NCBI GenBank assembly: GCA_913774955.1 | Contig: CAJYKV010000001.1 | Coordinates: forward strand, 16,624 to 80,623 | Length of the DNA: 64,000 nt | Direction: 5' to 3' | Origin: an uncultured Acidovorax sp. | GTDB lineage: Bacteria > Pseudomonadota > Gammaproteobacteria > Burkholderiales > Burkholderiaceae_C | Part shown: piece after piece, positions 28,247 to 38,446 of the stretch | Layout: the number at the start of each line of letters is the position of its first letter | Position numbering within the stretch: position 1 is the first letter of the stretch | The notes under the pieces: generated by a model | Databases searched by the model: none | What the model was told of the DNA's origin: nothing | What the model saw: the letters and a program-made list of their open reading frames with translations, nothing else | Program-made: the position numbers and the translations under genes

Positions 28247-29581
28247 ATGAGTGGGTCAGCCGCTACCTATCCTTCCGGGGATTTCCATCACGAGGAATCC
28301 CTGTCCCATGCGGACACCCATGAAGAAGCATCGCCCGGCGACATCGCCGTGGGGGTGATCATCGGCCGGTCGTCCGAGTATTTCGATTTCTTCGTCTTCG
28401 GACTGGCCTGCGTGCTGGTCTTCCCTTCCTATCTGTTCCCGTTCCTTTCGCGGCTCGACGGCACGCTGATGGCCTTCGCCATCTTCGCGCTGGCGTTCGT
28501 GGTCCGTCCGATCGGCACCGCCATCTCCATGGCCGTGCAGCGGCGCTGGGGCCGCGGCACCAAGCTGACGATCGCACTGTTCCTGCTCGGGGCCTCCACC
28601 GCCGGCATGGCCTTCCTGCCGAGCTACAACAATGCGGGCCAGGGCGCCATCATCGCGCTCATCGTGCTGCGGATCGGCCAGGGTCTGGCGCTGGGCGGCA
28701 CCTGGGACGGCCTGCCCTCGCTGCTCGCGATGTCGGCTCCCAAGGAACGCCGCGGCTGGTACGCCATGATCGGCCAGCTGGGCGCGCCGGTCGGCTTCGT
28801 GATCGCCGCCAGCCTGTTCGCCTATCTCTACAGCAACCTCTCGGTGCAGGAGTTCCTGGACTGGGGCTGGCGCTTCCCGTTCTTCGTGGCCTTCGCCATC
28901 AACGTGGTGGCGCTGTTCGCCCGGCTGCGGCTGATCGTCGGCCAGTCGTACACGGACCTGCTGCAGCAGCGTGAACTGGCACCCGTAGGCGCGTTCGAGC
29001 TCATGCGCAACGAAGGCCGCAACGTGCTGCTGGGCGCCTTCGCCGCGCTGGCGAGCTTCGCGCTCTTCCACATGGTGACGGTGTTCCCGCTGTCCTGGAT
29101 CTCGATGTATTCCGAGCAGTCGATCGTCCACGTGCTGGGCGTGCAGATCGCGGGCGCCTTCTGCGCGGCACTGGCCATCGTGGTGTCCGGCAGCCTGGCC
29201 GACCGGGTAGGCCGGCGCAACACGCTGGGCGTGATGGCCTGCCTGATCGGCCTCTTCAGCCTCGTGACGCCCTGGCTGCTGAGCAGCGGCACGACTGGCA
29301 ACAACATCTTCATCATCGTGGGCTTCATTCTGCTCGGCCTGTCGTACGGCCAGGCGTCGGGCACGGTGACGGCGAACTTCTCGCCGCGCTTCCGCTACAC
29401 CGGCGCGGCGCTGTCGGCCGATCTGGCCTGGCTGGTGGGCGCGGCGTTCGCTCCGCTGGTGGCGCTCGGCCTGTCGGCCAAGTTCGGCCTGGTGGCCGTG
29501 TGCGTCTACCTGCTCTCGGGCGCCGTCTGCACGCTGCTGGCGCTGCGGATCAACCGCTGGATCGAACGCCGCGAGGCGTGA
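28247..29581 (+). CDS. MFS transporter, metabolite:H+ symporter (MHS) type
   Basis: A 444-residue, 12-helix transporter starting at an ATG after CCAGGAG. The N-terminal ~30 residues are acidic and His-containing. The MHS-like start is VGVIIGRSSEYFDFFVFGLA, the loop 2–3 region is FVVRPIGTAISMAVQRRWGR, and IVLRIGQGLALGGTWDGLPS and GSLADRVGRRNTLGVMACLI are further MFS signatures. MHS members import carboxylates and osmolytes such as citrate, shikimate or proline/betaine. The substrate is not evident. A terminator follows. Confidence 0.87.
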   Translation: MSGSAATYPSGDFHHEESLSHADTHEEASPGDIAVGVIIGRSSEYFDFFVFGLACVLVFPSYLFPFLSRLDGTLMAFAIFALAFVVRPIGTAISMAVQRRWGRGTKLTIALFLLGASTAGMAFLPSYNNAGQGAIIALIVLRIGQGLALGGTWDGLPSLLAMSAPKERRGWYAMIGQLGAPVGFVIAASLFAYLYSNLSVQEFLDWGWRFPFFVAFAINVVALFARLRLIVGQSYTDLLQQRELAPVGAFELMRNEGRNVLLGAFAALASFALFHMVTVFPLSWISMYSEQSIVHVLGVQIAGAFCAALAIVVSGSLADRVGRRNTLGVMACLIGLFSLVTPWLLSSGTTGNNIFIIVGFILLGLSYGQASGTVTANFSPRFRYTGAALSADLAWLVGAAFAPLVALGLSAKFGLVAVCVYLLSGAVCTLLALRINRWIERREA

Positions 29582-29656
29582 GCCGGTTCTGAAGGCGCCA
29601 GCCGGCGCATTCACTCACCGCCGCGGGATTTGCCTCCCACGGCCGGTTGCCCATCG

Positions 29657-29688
29657 ACGGGTCCCGTTCCACTGACGGGGCCCGTTTT
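29657..29688 (+). terminator. Intrinsic terminator after the MHS transporter gene
   Basis: An 11-bp stem (ACGGGTCCCGT with ACGGGGCCCGT, one G·U pair) with a seven-base loop is followed by TTTTC on the plus strand, about 75 bases after the stop. Confidence 0.75.
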
Positions 29689-29802
29689 CACATGGGGAAG
29701 AAAAGGTCCGTCACGGCAGGGGCGGGGCGCGCCGCATTCGGTGCGGTTCGTCCCCCAGGCCATGCCTGGCCAGGCCGCCCGGCCCGGTCGTGGCTCCCCG
29801 GT

Positions 29803-30861
<1,059 letters not shown>

Positions 30862-30936
30862 CGCGTTCGGAAACGGCTCCGGAAGGGGCGCGGCGGGAAG
30901 GAGAAACGGAAGGAGCGGCGAAGGCGCGCAGTGCGC

Positions 30937-31362
30937 CTAGCCGCCCGACTTGACGGTGAGGCCCACGCGCTGCACGCCGGCGCGCTGCAGCGCATCCATG
31001 GCCTTGACGACGGACTCGTAGGTCACGCCCTTGTCGGCCGTGACCAGCACCGGCGTGCCTTCTTCCTGCGTCGCCTGCCAGGTCTTGGCGGCGGCGCCGA
31101 GTTCCTTGAGCGTCACGGGGCGTTCGAGGTCGCCCGTCTTGAGCTGCAGGCTGCCGTCCTTCTGCACGATCACCTGCCCGAAGGACTTGGGCGGCTTGGC
31201 GCCCTTGCCGACGGAGGGCACGTCGATGCGGCTGGGGGTGAGCATGGGCGCGGTCACCATGAAGATGATGAGCAGCACCAGCATCACGTCGATGAAGGGG
31301 ACCATGTTGATCTCGTTCATCGAGCGGCGGCGGCTGCCGCCGCGCGAGGCCATGGTGGGCAT
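30937..31362 (-). CDS. tolR: Tol-Pal system protein TolR (ExbD family)
   Basis: A protein of 141 residues with one N-terminal helix whose motif is MNEINMVPFIDVMLVLLIIF. It contains the conserved Asp in the membrane segment needed for proton-motive-force use. The periplasmic domain follows (VLVTADKGVTYESVVKAMDA). TolR works with TolQ in the stator that energises TolA. It lies between tolQ and tolA with short spacings. Confidence 0.95.
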   Translation of the reverse strand: MPTMASRGGSRRRSMNEINMVPFIDVMLVLLIIFMVTAPMLTPSRIDVPSVGKGAKPPKSFGQVIVQKDGSLQLKTGDLERPVTLKELGAAAKTWQATQEEGTPVLVTADKGVTYESVVKAMDALQRAGVQRVGLTVKSGG

Positions 31363-31402
31363 GGGAGGGGGTTCCTTGCTGCGGGCGGAAAGGGGCGGCC
31401 GG

Positions 31403-32110
31403 TCAGTGGCCCGAGGCGGAGGCGGGCGCCGGGTGCGCGCCCAGGTTGCGCTGCAGGATGTTCGAGAATTCCTCGATGAAGGTTTCCTGGTGGATCGCCA
31501 CGCGGTCGATGTCGCGCGCGAAGCGGTTGTAGGCGACCACGGCGGGGATGGCGGCGAAGAGGCCGATGGCGGTGGCCACCAGGGCTTCGGCGATGCCGGG
31601 CGCCACGGTGGCGAGCGTGACCTGCTCCATGCCGGCGAAGCCGGTGAAGGCGTGCATGATCCCCCAGACGGTGCCGAAGAGGCCCACGTACGGGCTCACC
31701 GACGCGACCGAGCCGAGGAAGGAGAGGCTGGACTCGACCACGTCCATCTCGCGCTGGAAGCTCGCGCGCATGGCGCGGCGCGCGCCGTCGAGCAGCGTGC
31801 CCGGATCGGTGATGCGGCGTTCGCGCAGCTTCTGGAATTCGCGCATGCCGCTCGCGAAGATGCGCTCCATCGGGCCGGCGTTCTTGGCGTTCTGCGCGGC
31901 GCTCGCATAGAGGTCGTTCAGGCTGGTGCCCGACCAGAACTCGCGTTCGAAATCGTCGTTGAGGGAGCGCACGCGCTTGAGCGCGAACAGCTTGCGGAAG
32001 ATGGCGGCCCAGCTGGCGACGGACACGCCGATCAGCAGCGCCATGACGAGCTGCACCACCCAGCTGGCATTGAGCACCAGGTGCAGGATGGACATGTCTT
32101 GCGAATTCAT
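31403..32110 (-). CDS. tolQ: Tol-Pal system protein TolQ (ExbB family)
   Basis: The predicted 235 residues start at the ATG at 32110 (MNSQDMSILHLVLNASWVVQ), which overlaps the ybgC stop by four bases. Three transmembrane helices are visible: VVQLVMALLIGVSVASWAAI, then SLSFLGSVASVSPYVGLFGT with the GTVWGIMHAFTGFAGMEQVT that follows, and EALVATAIGLFAAIPAVVAY. These are standard TolQ/ExbB segments, with the conserved Thr and Glu positions. Confidence 0.95.
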   Translation of the reverse strand: MNSQDMSILHLVLNASWVVQLVMALLIGVSVASWAAIFRKLFALKRVRSLNDDFEREFWSGTSLNDLYASAAQNAKNAGPMERIFASGMREFQKLRERRITDPGTLLDGARRAMRASFQREMDVVESSLSFLGSVASVSPYVGLFGTVWGIMHAFTGFAGMEQVTLATVAPGIAEALVATAIGLFAAIPAVVAYNRFARDIDRVAIHQETFIEEFSNILQRNLGAHPAPASASGH

Positions 32111-32529
32111 GATGGTGAGAGTTGTTCCAGAAGGTGGCCGGGAATGCGGGCCGGGCGCAGGGTGGCGCCATCGACCCATCCGATGCGGACGGTGCCCTCG
32201 CACAGCGGCACCGCATCCGATTGTGTCATGTGCTCCGATTTCAGGAGCGCCCGCTGGCGTATTGTCAGCGATGCCTTCCCGCTTTCTTCGAGCACGGCCG
32301 TAACAATCAGTTCATCGTCGAGCCGCGCGGGACGCAGATAGCGCACCCGTGCGTCGGTTACGACGAACATCCCGCCCGTGAGTTCCCGCAATCGCTGCTG
32401 CCCGAGCCCGAGGGAGCGCAGCCACTCGGTGCGCGCGCGCTCGAAGAAGCGCAGGTAGTTGGCGTAGAAGACGATGCCGCCGGCATCGGTGTCTTCCCAG
32501 TAGATGCGCACGGGCCATTCGAAGCTCAT
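32107..32529 (-). CDS. ybgC: Tol-Pal-associated acyl-CoA thioesterase YbgC
   Basis: A hotdog-fold thioesterase of 140 residues from the ATG at 32529. The active-site motif is IYWEDTDAGGIVFYANYLRF with the catalytic Asp, followed by FERARTEWLRSLG. YbgC hydrolyses acyl-CoA thioesters and is encoded with tol genes in most proteobacteria. The 4-base overlap with tolQ indicates translational coupling. Confidence 0.94.
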   Translation of the reverse strand: MSFEWPVRIYWEDTDAGGIVFYANYLRFFERARTEWLRSLGLGQQRLRELTGGMFVVTDARVRYLRPARLDDELIVTAVLEESGKASLTIRQRALLKSEHMTQSDAVPLCEGTVRIGWVDGATLRPARIPGHLLEQLSPS

Positions 32530-32555
32530 GGGAAATGCCTGCCGGTGCCGCCGCG

Positions 32556-33740
32556 TCAGGCCAGCAGGCGGGAGAGCCGGGCGATGGCCTCCTGCAGCTG
32601 CGCCATGGAGTTGGCCGTGGAAAAGCGCACGAAGGTCTCGGGTGCATGGCTGCCGAAGTCGCGCCCGGGCGTGACGGCGAGGTGGGCGCGCTGCATCACC
32701 TCGTGGGCGAAGGCCCAACTGCCTTCCACCCCCAGGCGCCGCGCGGCGGCGGTGCAGTCGGCCCAGGCGTAGAAGGCACCGTCGGGGCGCACGGGCACCG
32801 GCAGGCCGATCGATTCGAGCGCCGGAATGAAGTAGTCGCGGCGGGCCTTGAACTCGGCGCGGCGGCGTTCGTATTCGGCGATGCTCCCGGGCTCGAAGCA
32901 GGCCAGCGCCGCATGCTGCGCCACGGTGCTCGGGCAGATGAAAAGGTTCTGCGCGAGGCGCTCGACCACCGGAACCATGGCCTCGGGCACGACCATCCAG
33001 CCGAGCCGCCAGCCGGTCATGTTGAAGTATTTGCTGAAGCTGTTGATGCTGACGATGTCGTCGCCGATCGCCAGCGCGGTCTGGCCGAAGGCCTCGTCGT
33101 GCGAGAGACCGAGGTAGATCTCGTCGATGACCGTGGTGCCGCCCCGGGACTGCACTTCGGCATGGATGCGGCGCAGTTCATCGGGCGCGATCGAGGTGCC
33201 CGTGGGATTGGAGGGCGAGGCCAGCAGCACGCCGCGCGTCTTCGGGCCCCAGTGGGCGGCCACCTTGGCGGCACTGAGCTGGAAGCGTTCTTCGGCGGTG
33301 GAGGGCACGAGCACCGCGCGGCCGTCCGCCGCGCTCACGAAATGCCGGTTGCAGGGGTAGCTCGGGTCCGGCATGAGGATCTCGTCGCCCTGCTCGATGA
33401 GCGCGAGGCAGGCGAGCTGCAGCGCGCCCGAGGCGCCCGCCGTGACCACGATGCGCCGCGCCGGCACCGCCACGCCGAAGCGCTCGGCATACCAGCCGGC
33501 GATGCGTTCGCGCAGCGCTTCCAGGCCCAGGGCGTTGGTGTACTGCGTGGTGCCGCTCCGCAGCGCGCGCTCGGCGGCCTCGCGCACCAGAGGCGGCGCG
33601 GTGAAGTCGGGTTCGCCGATGTTGAGGAAGATCATCGGCTCCGGGCCCTGCGCCACCTCGCGCGCCAGGGCCTGGGCGGCCTTGGCGATCTCCATCACGT
33701 AAAAGGGTTCGATGCGCTCGGCGCGCGAGGAGAACTTCAT
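32556..33740 (-). CDS. PLP-dependent aminotransferase class I/II
   Basis: A fold-type I aminotransferase of 394 residues. It starts MKFSSRAERIEPFYVMEIAK and has LNIGEPDFTAPPLVREAAER, the substrate Asn region (GVLLASPSNPTGTSIAPDEL), VIDEIYLGLSHDEAFGQTAL, and the PLP Lys in SINSFSKYFNMTGWRLGWMV. A tyrosine/aspartate-type aminotransferase is likely; the amino donor cannot be fixed from sequence. It lies between nusB and ybgC in the same orientation. Confidence 0.88.
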   Translation of the reverse strand: MKFSSRAERIEPFYVMEIAKAAQALAREVAQGPEPMIFLNIGEPDFTAPPLVREAAERALRSGTTQYTNALGLEALRERIAGWYAERFGVAVPARRIVVTAGASGALQLACLALIEQGDEILMPDPSYPCNRHFVSAADGRAVLVPSTAEERFQLSAAKVAAHWGPKTRGVLLASPSNPTGTSIAPDELRRIHAEVQSRGGTTVIDEIYLGLSHDEAFGQTALAIGDDIVSINSFSKYFNMTGWRLGWMVVPEAMVPVVERLAQNLFICPSTVAQHAALACFEPGSIAEYERRRAEFKARRDYFIPALESIGLPVPVRPDGAFYAWADCTAAARRLGVEGSWAFAHEVMQRAHLAVTPGRDFGSHAPETFVRFSTANSMAQLQEAIARLSRLLA

Positions 33741-33847
33741 GGCAGTGCGGGAAGGAGGAGGGGGAGGGCGAGAAGGCGGAGCCGGCGCGCCCGTCCGCGC
33801 GGGCGGCGCGGACGGCCGCTGCAGCGGCGGCGGGTGGGGCAGGCCGG

Positions 33848-34405
33848 TCAGTCCGCGGACGGCACGGCGCCCGGGCCCCGGTCCGCGCCCACCTCTGCGG
33901 CGCGCAGCGTGGGCGCGAGGCCGTTGAGCACGCCGTTCACGTACTTGTGCCCGTCGGTGCCGCCGAACTCCTTGGCGAGCTCGACGCACTCGTTGATGAC
34001 CACGCGCCACGGCACGTCCAGGCAGTTCTGGAATTCGTAGACGCCGATCCACATCGTCGCATGCTCGATGGGAGACAGCTCGGCCAGCGTGCGGTCGAGC
34101 TTCGGCTGGATCAGGGCGTCGAGCGCCTCGGCGTTCTCGATGCAGCCGTGCAGCAGTGCGTCGTAGTGCGCGGCATCGGCCTTGTGGAAGCCGGAGAGGT
34201 CGCGGGTGAACACGTCGATCGCGGTGGCTTCGTTGCGGCCCACGATGTGCTGGTAGAGCGCCTGCAGCGCGAACGCGCGCGAGCGGCTGCGGGCCGATTT
34301 GGAGGCGGCCTTGCGGGCGCCGGTGGCCGTGGTGCCGGTGCGCCCCTGGCGCGGCGGACGCTTGGCGCCGCCGGGCGCCGGGGTGGAGGCGGAATCGTCG
34401 CTCAA
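33848..34405 (-). CDS. nusB: Transcription antitermination factor NusB
   Basis: The predicted 185 residues come from a TTG start at 34405, whose TTGA overlaps the ribH stop by four bases and which follows GGAGGAG. The first ~45 residues are basic, Ala/Gly/Pro-rich and variable. The NusB fold begins at [20 protein letters not shown] and has [20 protein letters not shown] and [23 protein letters not shown] (in two parts) near the C-terminus. NusB binds boxA RNA with NusE for rRNA antitermination. The ribH–nusB pairing is widely conserved. Confidence 0.94.
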   Translation of the reverse strand: MSDDSASTPAPGGAKRPPRQGRTGTTATGARKAASKSARSRSRAFALQALYQHIVGRNEATAIDVFTRDLSGFHKADAAHYDALLHGCIENAEALDALIQPKLDRTLAELSPIEHATMWIGVYEFQNCLDVPWRVVINECVELAKEFGGTDGHKYVNGVLNGLAPTLRAAEVGADRGPGAVPSAD

Positions 34406-34866
34406 GACAGCTCCTCCAGCAGGTTCGCCATCTCCACGGCCACGCGGGCCGCGTCGCGCCCCTTCTCGGTCTGGCGGGCCACGGCCTGCTCCAGGTTCTC
34501 GGTGGTCAGGATGGCGTTGGCGATCGGGGTCTGCGTGTCGAGTGAGACGCGCGTCACGCCCGCGCCGGACTCGTTGGCCACCAGCTCGAAGTGGTAGGTC
34601 TCGCCGCGGATGATGCAGCCGAGCGCGATCAGCGCGTCGTATTCGTCCTGCTCGGCCAGGGCCTGCAGGGCCAGCGGCACTTCGAGCGCGCCGGGCACGC
34701 GCACGTGGCGGATGTTCTTGTCCTGCACGCCCAGGGCGAGCAGCTCTTCGCGGCATGCGGCCGCCAGGGCCTCGGTGATGCCTTCGTTGAAGCGGGCCTG
34801 CACGATGCCGATCTGCAGTTTCCTGCCGTCGAGCCTGTCCGCGGTTCCTTTGTCTGCGCCAAACAT
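34402..34866 (-). CDS. ribH: 6,7-dimethyl-8-ribityllumazine synthase
   Basis: A lumazine synthase of 154 residues. It condenses 3,4-dihydroxy-2-butanone 4-phosphate with the ribitylamino-uracil to make the riboflavin precursor. Motifs are [60 protein letters not shown] and [19 protein letters not shown]. It starts eight bases downstream of the ribB stop and shares its stop with the nusB start. Confidence 0.96.
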   Translation of the reverse strand: MFGADKGTADRLDGRKLQIGIVQARFNEGITEALAAACREELLALGVQDKNIRHVRVPGALEVPLALQALAEQDEYDALIALGCIIRGETYHFELVANESGAGVTRVSLDTQTPIANAILTTENLEQAVARQTEKGRDAARVAVEMANLLEELS

Positions 34867-34874
34867 GGTGTGTC

Positions 34875-35996
34875 TTATTCCTTGGGGATGTATCCGGTGA
34901 TCTCGAGGCCGTAGCCGGTCATGCTGGGCAGGCGGCGCTGCTGGCCCATGAGCTGCATGCGGGTGACGCCGCATTCGCGCAGGATCTGCGCGCCCACGCC
35001 GTAGGTGCGCAGGTCCATGCGGCCGCGTTCGGGTGCGTGCGAGGCGCGCGCCGTGCCGTCGAACTGGGACAGCAGCTGCTCGGCGCTCTCGCCGCAGTTC
35101 AGCAGCACGGCCACGCCGCTGCCGTGCTGGGCGATGTGGCGCAGGCTGGCGTCCAGGTCCCAGGAGTGCATGTCGCGGCCCACTTCGAGCGCGTCCAGCA
35201 CCGACAGCGGCTCGTGCACGCGCACCGGGACGCTGTCGTGCTCGCCCCAGGAGCCGCGCACCAGCGCGATGTGCACCGACTGGCTGGGGCCGTCGCGGAA
35301 GGCATGGGCGATGAATTCGCCGGCGGCCGTCTGCAGCGGGCGCGTGCCCACCTTCTGCACCAGCGTCTCGTGGCGGCTGCGGTATTCGATCAGATCGGCG
35401 ATGGTGCCGATCTTCAGGCCGTGCTCGGCGGCGAATTGCTGCAGGTCTGGCAGGCGGGCCATGGTGCCGTCGTCCTTCATGACCTCGCAGATGACGGCCG
35501 AGGGGCTGCAGCCGGCCATGGCGGCCAGGTCGCAGCCGGCCTCGGTGTGGCCGGCGCGCATGAGCACGCCGCCGTCCACCGCCTGCAGCGGGAAGATGTG
35601 GCCCGGCTGCACCAGGTCGGAGGCCTTGGCATTGGGTGCCACGGCGGCCTGCACGGTGCGGGCGCGGTCGGCGGCGGAGATGCCGGTGGTCACGCCTTCG
35701 GCGGCCTCGATGGAGGCGGTGAAGGCGGTGCCCATCTTGGTGCCGTTGCGCGCCACCATGGGCGGCAGGCGCAGCAGCTCGCAGCGCTCGCGCGTGAGTG
35801 TGAGGCAGATCAGGCCGCGGCCGAAGCGCGCCATGAAGTTGATCGCTTCGGGCGTGACGTGGTCGGCGGCGAGGACCAGGTCGCCTTCGTTCTCGCGGTC
35901 TTCCTCGTCCACGAGGATGACGATGCGGCCCGCGCGCATCTCGGCCACGATGTCTTCGACCGGTGCGATGGACGCGGGGGGGAGGGGGGTGTTCAT
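34875..35996 (-). CDS. ribB: 3,4-dihydroxy-2-butanone-4-phosphate synthase with degenerate GTP cyclohydrolase II domain
   Basis: A two-domain protein of 373 residues. Residues about 10–210 are DHBP synthase, with the active-site segments [40 protein letters not shown] and [20 protein letters not shown]. Residues about 215–373 resemble GTP cyclohydrolase II but lack the zinc-binding Cys cluster and the CLTGD-type motif; the equivalent place reads [20 protein letters not shown]. This fits the RibBX type in which only the first activity remains. It starts the rib–nusB run. Confidence 0.92.
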   Translation of the reverse strand: MNTPLPPASIAPVEDIVAEMRAGRIVILVDEEDRENEGDLVLAADHVTPEAINFMARFGRGLICLTLTRERCELLRLPPMVARNGTKMGTAFTASIEAAEGVTTGISAADRARTVQAAVAPNAKASDLVQPGHIFPLQAVDGGVLMRAGHTEAGCDLAAMAGCSPSAVICEVMKDDGTMARLPDLQQFAAEHGLKIGTIADLIEYRSRHETLVQKVGTRPLQTAAGEFIAHAFRDGPSQSVHIALVRGSWGEHDSVPVRVHEPLSVLDALEVGRDMHSWDLDASLRHIAQHGSGVAVLLNCGESAEQLLSQFDGTARASHAPERGRMDLRTYGVGAQILRECGVTRMQLMGQQRRLPSMTGYGLEITGYIPKE

Positions 35997-36094
35997 GGTG
36001 GCAGGCTTTCGGTGGTCCGCGGCGGGCGGGCCGCGCCGCGGCCGGGCCGGTGGCGGGCGCGGCGCGCGGTGGGGCGCCGGGGAAAGGTGCGATT

Positions 36095-37651
36095 TTAGTG
36101 CAGCCCGCCCGTGCCTGGCCCGGAAGGGGCACCGGCACCCGGCGCGTCCGCCAGGGCGCCCAGGAGCAGGACGGCCGCGAGCAGCGCCAGTGAGAGCAGC
36201 CGGGTGCCCAAGAGCAGGGCCGTGGCACTCGGCCAGGAAGCGGCCGGAAGGCACAGCAGCGCGATTTCTCCCGCCGCGAAGAGGCGCATGGTCCAGTGGG
36301 CATGGCGCGCCAGCCAGGCGAGCGGCTTGCCGCGTGGCACGGCGTGCGCCACCAGCCGCCGCAGCGCCCAGGCGACGGGGTAGGCGATCCAGGCCACGCA
36401 GGCGACGGCGAAGGCGATGTCGAACGCGCGCGCCTCGCCGCGGGCGGCCCACAGTGCGGCCACGGCCACCGGCAGCACCCAGCCGATCGTGCGCCAGGGC
36501 TGGGTGCGCGGCAGGTGCTGGGCAGGCACGGCCGCGGCGACGGGCAGGGCGCTCGGGTCCACCACGTCGCCGGGCTCGCGCTGACGTGCGTTCAGGCCGG
36601 CCCACGCCCAGAGGGGGCAGTCGTAGGCCTGGTCGTGCATGGGCGTGTGCGGATCGCCCGGCTGCAGCTGGCTGCGGTCCATCCGCAGGCCGAGTGCGAA
36701 GGCTTCATCGGCCATCCAGCGCAGGGTGATGCGGGACAGGCCATCGCGCGCATAAGAGCCGCCCACGTCGCTGTGCACGCCGCGGAACCAGCGTTGCGCG
36801 AAGCTGCGGTGCGGCAGTTCGCGGGCGCTGAAGTGCGGGTCTTCGTAGCGGCGCGGCGTGTAGGGTTGGCGGGACTCGTGCAGCGACAGCGCGTGCCGCA
36901 CGTGCACGAAGCGCTTGTTCGCGAAGTCCGCGGAGTTGCTGATCCTGAGGCCTATCAGCGGGCCGCCGATGGATTCCACCGTGTCCCACACGCCCGCGAA
37001 ATGCACGAGCGGTGTGCGGCCTCGCGCGAAGTTCTCGACCACGTCCCGCGCGAAGTCCTCGCGCTGGCGCGTGCCGGAGGGGTTGTCCCGCCGCGGGGGC
37101 GCGAAATAGATGCGCACCATGCTGTCGAGCAGGGGCAGCCCTTCCGGATGGATGAGCCCGTACATGTTGAGCATGCCGGCGACGGCACGCGCGGTGAAGG
37201 CCCCGCGCGAGAAACCCAGCAGGTAGATGCGGTCGCCGTCGCGGTAGGTGCGCACCAGGAATTCGTAAGCGCCCGCGATGTTGGGGAACACGCCGCTGCC
37301 GAGCGCGAGGCCCGCGAGCCGTTCGACGCGTTCGCTCACCCGTCCGAAGAAGGAGTCGGGCGGGAACACGTTGTCCGTGCCCACGCCGGGGTCGTAGTAG
37401 ACGAACTGCTCGGGGGCCTGCCCGTCGGGATCGGGGCCCTTGTGCAGCATGCGCAGCAGTTTGACGACGTTGGTGTCCTGGTCGTTGCCGAGGATGTTGC
37501 CCGTGCCGTCGAAGAGCAGCACCAGGTTGCGCCCGGGCCTTTCGGCCCACAGCGCTTCGGCCGCGATGCATTCGCGCAGGACGTCGTCGCGCGTGGGGTG
37601 GCCGGAGCCGGCGGCACTGGGCCGCGGCACCGCATGGGTGGTGTCGGTCAT
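36095..37651 (-). CDS. DUF2235-domain hydrolase with C-terminal membrane helices
   Basis: A protein of 518 residues from the ATG at 37651. The N-terminal DUF2235 alpha/beta-hydrolase domain (residues about 40–340) has [20 protein letters not shown] and the nucleophile elbow [20 protein letters not shown] (Ser near 148). [17 protein letters not shown] and [20 protein letters not shown] supply later family blocks. The C-terminal ~120 residues form about four transmembrane helices, which tether the hydrolase to the membrane. DUF2235 proteins include T6SS phospholipase effectors (Tle families), but no vgrG, hcp or immunity gene is nearby, so an effector role is not supported. Substrate unknown. 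Confidence 0.82.
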   Translation of the reverse strand: MTDTTHAVPRPSAAGSGHPTRDDVLRECIAAEALWAERPGRNLVLLFDGTGNILGNDQDTNVVKLLRMLHKGPDPDGQAPEQFVYYDPGVGTDNVFPPDSFFGRVSERVERLAGLALGSGVFPNIAGAYEFLVRTYRDGDRIYLLGFSRGAFTARAVAGMLNMYGLIHPEGLPLLDSMVRIYFAPPRRDNPSGTRQREDFARDVVENFARGRTPLVHFAGVWDTVESIGGPLIGLRISNSADFANKRFVHVRHALSLHESRQPYTPRRYEDPHFSARELPHRSFAQRWFRGVHSDVGGSYARDGLSRITLRWMADEAFALGLRMDRSQLQPGDPHTPMHDQAYDCPLWAWAGLNARQREPGDVVDPSALPVAAAVPAQHLPRTQPWRTIGWVLPVAVAALWAARGEARAFDIAFAVACVAWIAYPVAWALRRLVAHAVPRGKPLAWLARHAHWTMRLFAAGEIALLCLPAASWPSATALLLGTRLLSLALLAAVLLLGALADAPGAGAPSGPGTGGLH

Positions 37652-37741
37652 GGTCCTCTCTCCCTTTGTTGTCCCCGGAGGGTGGACCATTCTGTCGAAA
37701 TCGCAGGGAATGCCGCAAGGGGGCGGATGCCCCCGTGGGCG

Positions 37742-38044
37742 CTACACCGCCGAGCCTTCCAGATGCAGGTCGCTGGTGGGGTAGGCCACGCAGGGCAGTA
37801 CGCAGCCTTCGGCCTTTTCCTCCGCCGACAGGCCCGGCCATTCGATCGCGTAGCGCACGGTGCCTTCGGCGAGGATGCCGATGCAGGTGCGGCAGGTGCC
37901 GTTGCGGCAGGAACTGGGCCAGTCGATGCCGCCCTGTTCCATCGATTGCAGCAGCGTCTGTTCGGGCCATGCATCGCATTGGGTGCCGTCGGTGCCGACG
38001 CGCGCGATGAAGAACGGGGCTTGGGAAACGGGGGAAGACGTCAT
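37742..38044 (-). CDS. Small [2Fe-2S] plant-type ferredoxin
   Basis: A 100-residue protein from the ATG at 38044. The plant-type cluster pattern is SCRNGTCRTC (Cys 46, 51, 54) with a fourth Cys at CVLPC (81/85). It has no fused reductase domain. It may serve an oxygenase or reductase encoded elsewhere. It precedes the DUF2235 gene on the same strand with a 90-base gap. Confidence 0.85.
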   Translation of the reverse strand: MTSSPVSQAPFFIARVGTDGTQCDAWPEQTLLQSMEQGGIDWPSSCRNGTCRTCIGILAEGTVRYAIEWPGLSAEEKAEGCVLPCVAYPTSDLHLEGSAV

Positions 38045-38132
38045 GGGAGACAGAGAAAACAGGTCGGAAAAACGGCCGCTGGAGGCAGGGCCGGGAGCAC
38101 GGCGGAGCAGGTTGCCCACTGCACAAAATTTG

Positions 38133-38232
38133 GGCAGCGCAGAACTATCCCTTGCGGATCAATGACTTAACCCTGTCATACAGCGCTGATCCCGTGTTAT
38201 CCACACAGTTGTCCAGCGCAGGGAGGGATAAC
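38133..38232. repeat. DnaA-box repeat, copy A
   Basis: This 100-base unit aligns without gaps to the unit 135 bases downstream, with about 69 of 100 positions identical by hand count. A perfect DnaA box TTATCCACA is at 38197–38205. It sits in the left arm of an inverted repeat (GTTATCC at 38196–38202, GGATAAC at 38226–38232). Confidence 0.85.
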
Positions 38233-38267
38233 GGGGGAGCATTGGCACAAGTGCTGCCCAAAAAATA

Positions 38268-38368
38268 GGCAGCGCGTGGGGTTTCCTTTGAAATCAACCA
38301 CTTGCGCCAGCCGTACAGCGCCTGTCCCGGGTTATCCACATGATTGTCCAACGCCCGCAGGGATAACC
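38268..38368. repeat. DnaA-box repeat, copy B
   Basis: The second copy of the unit has a perfect DnaA box TTATCCACA at 38332–38340. Its inverted repeat is better preserved: GGTTATCC at 38330–38337 and GGATAACC at 38361–38368. It is preceded by a hairpin with arms GCTGCC and GGCAGC ending at its left edge. Confidence 0.85.
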
Positions 38369-38446
38369 GTATGCACCGTTTTCGGGGCCGCGCGCGGGGA
38401 ATCCGGCAGGGCTGGCACCAGGAGGGGCGGGAGCCCCACCCTGCGC

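Larger units (their letters stand above)
38045..38446. other. 400-base region without a convincing gene
   Basis: The space between the ferredoxin and DUF427 genes contains the two DnaA-box repeats and otherwise no feature with family support. A minus-strand frame is open across both repeats (their 135-base offset is 45 codons) and would give a repeated peptide with the core ALDN.VDN, but it has no ribosome binding site or start of its own inside the region. Confidence 0.7.

Noticed and set aside
35997..36094. FMN riboswitch ahead of ribB
   Set aside because: The leader is under 100 bases, almost all G and C, and lacks the conserved RFN-element segments.
36095..37651. T6SS effector island
   Set aside because: The DUF2235 domain suggested it, but there are no vgrG, hcp, PAAR, tssB/C or immunity genes nearby, and the protein is membrane-anchored.
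37719..37734. Terminator between the ferredoxin and DUF2235 genes
   Set aside because: A short GGGGGC/GCCCCC hairpin exists, but no T tract follows on the minus strand, so it is not counted as an intrinsic terminator.
38133..38368. Replication origin oriC
   Set aside because: Only two DnaA boxes, no AT-rich unwinding element, and no dnaA, dnaN, gyrB, gidA or parAB nearby.
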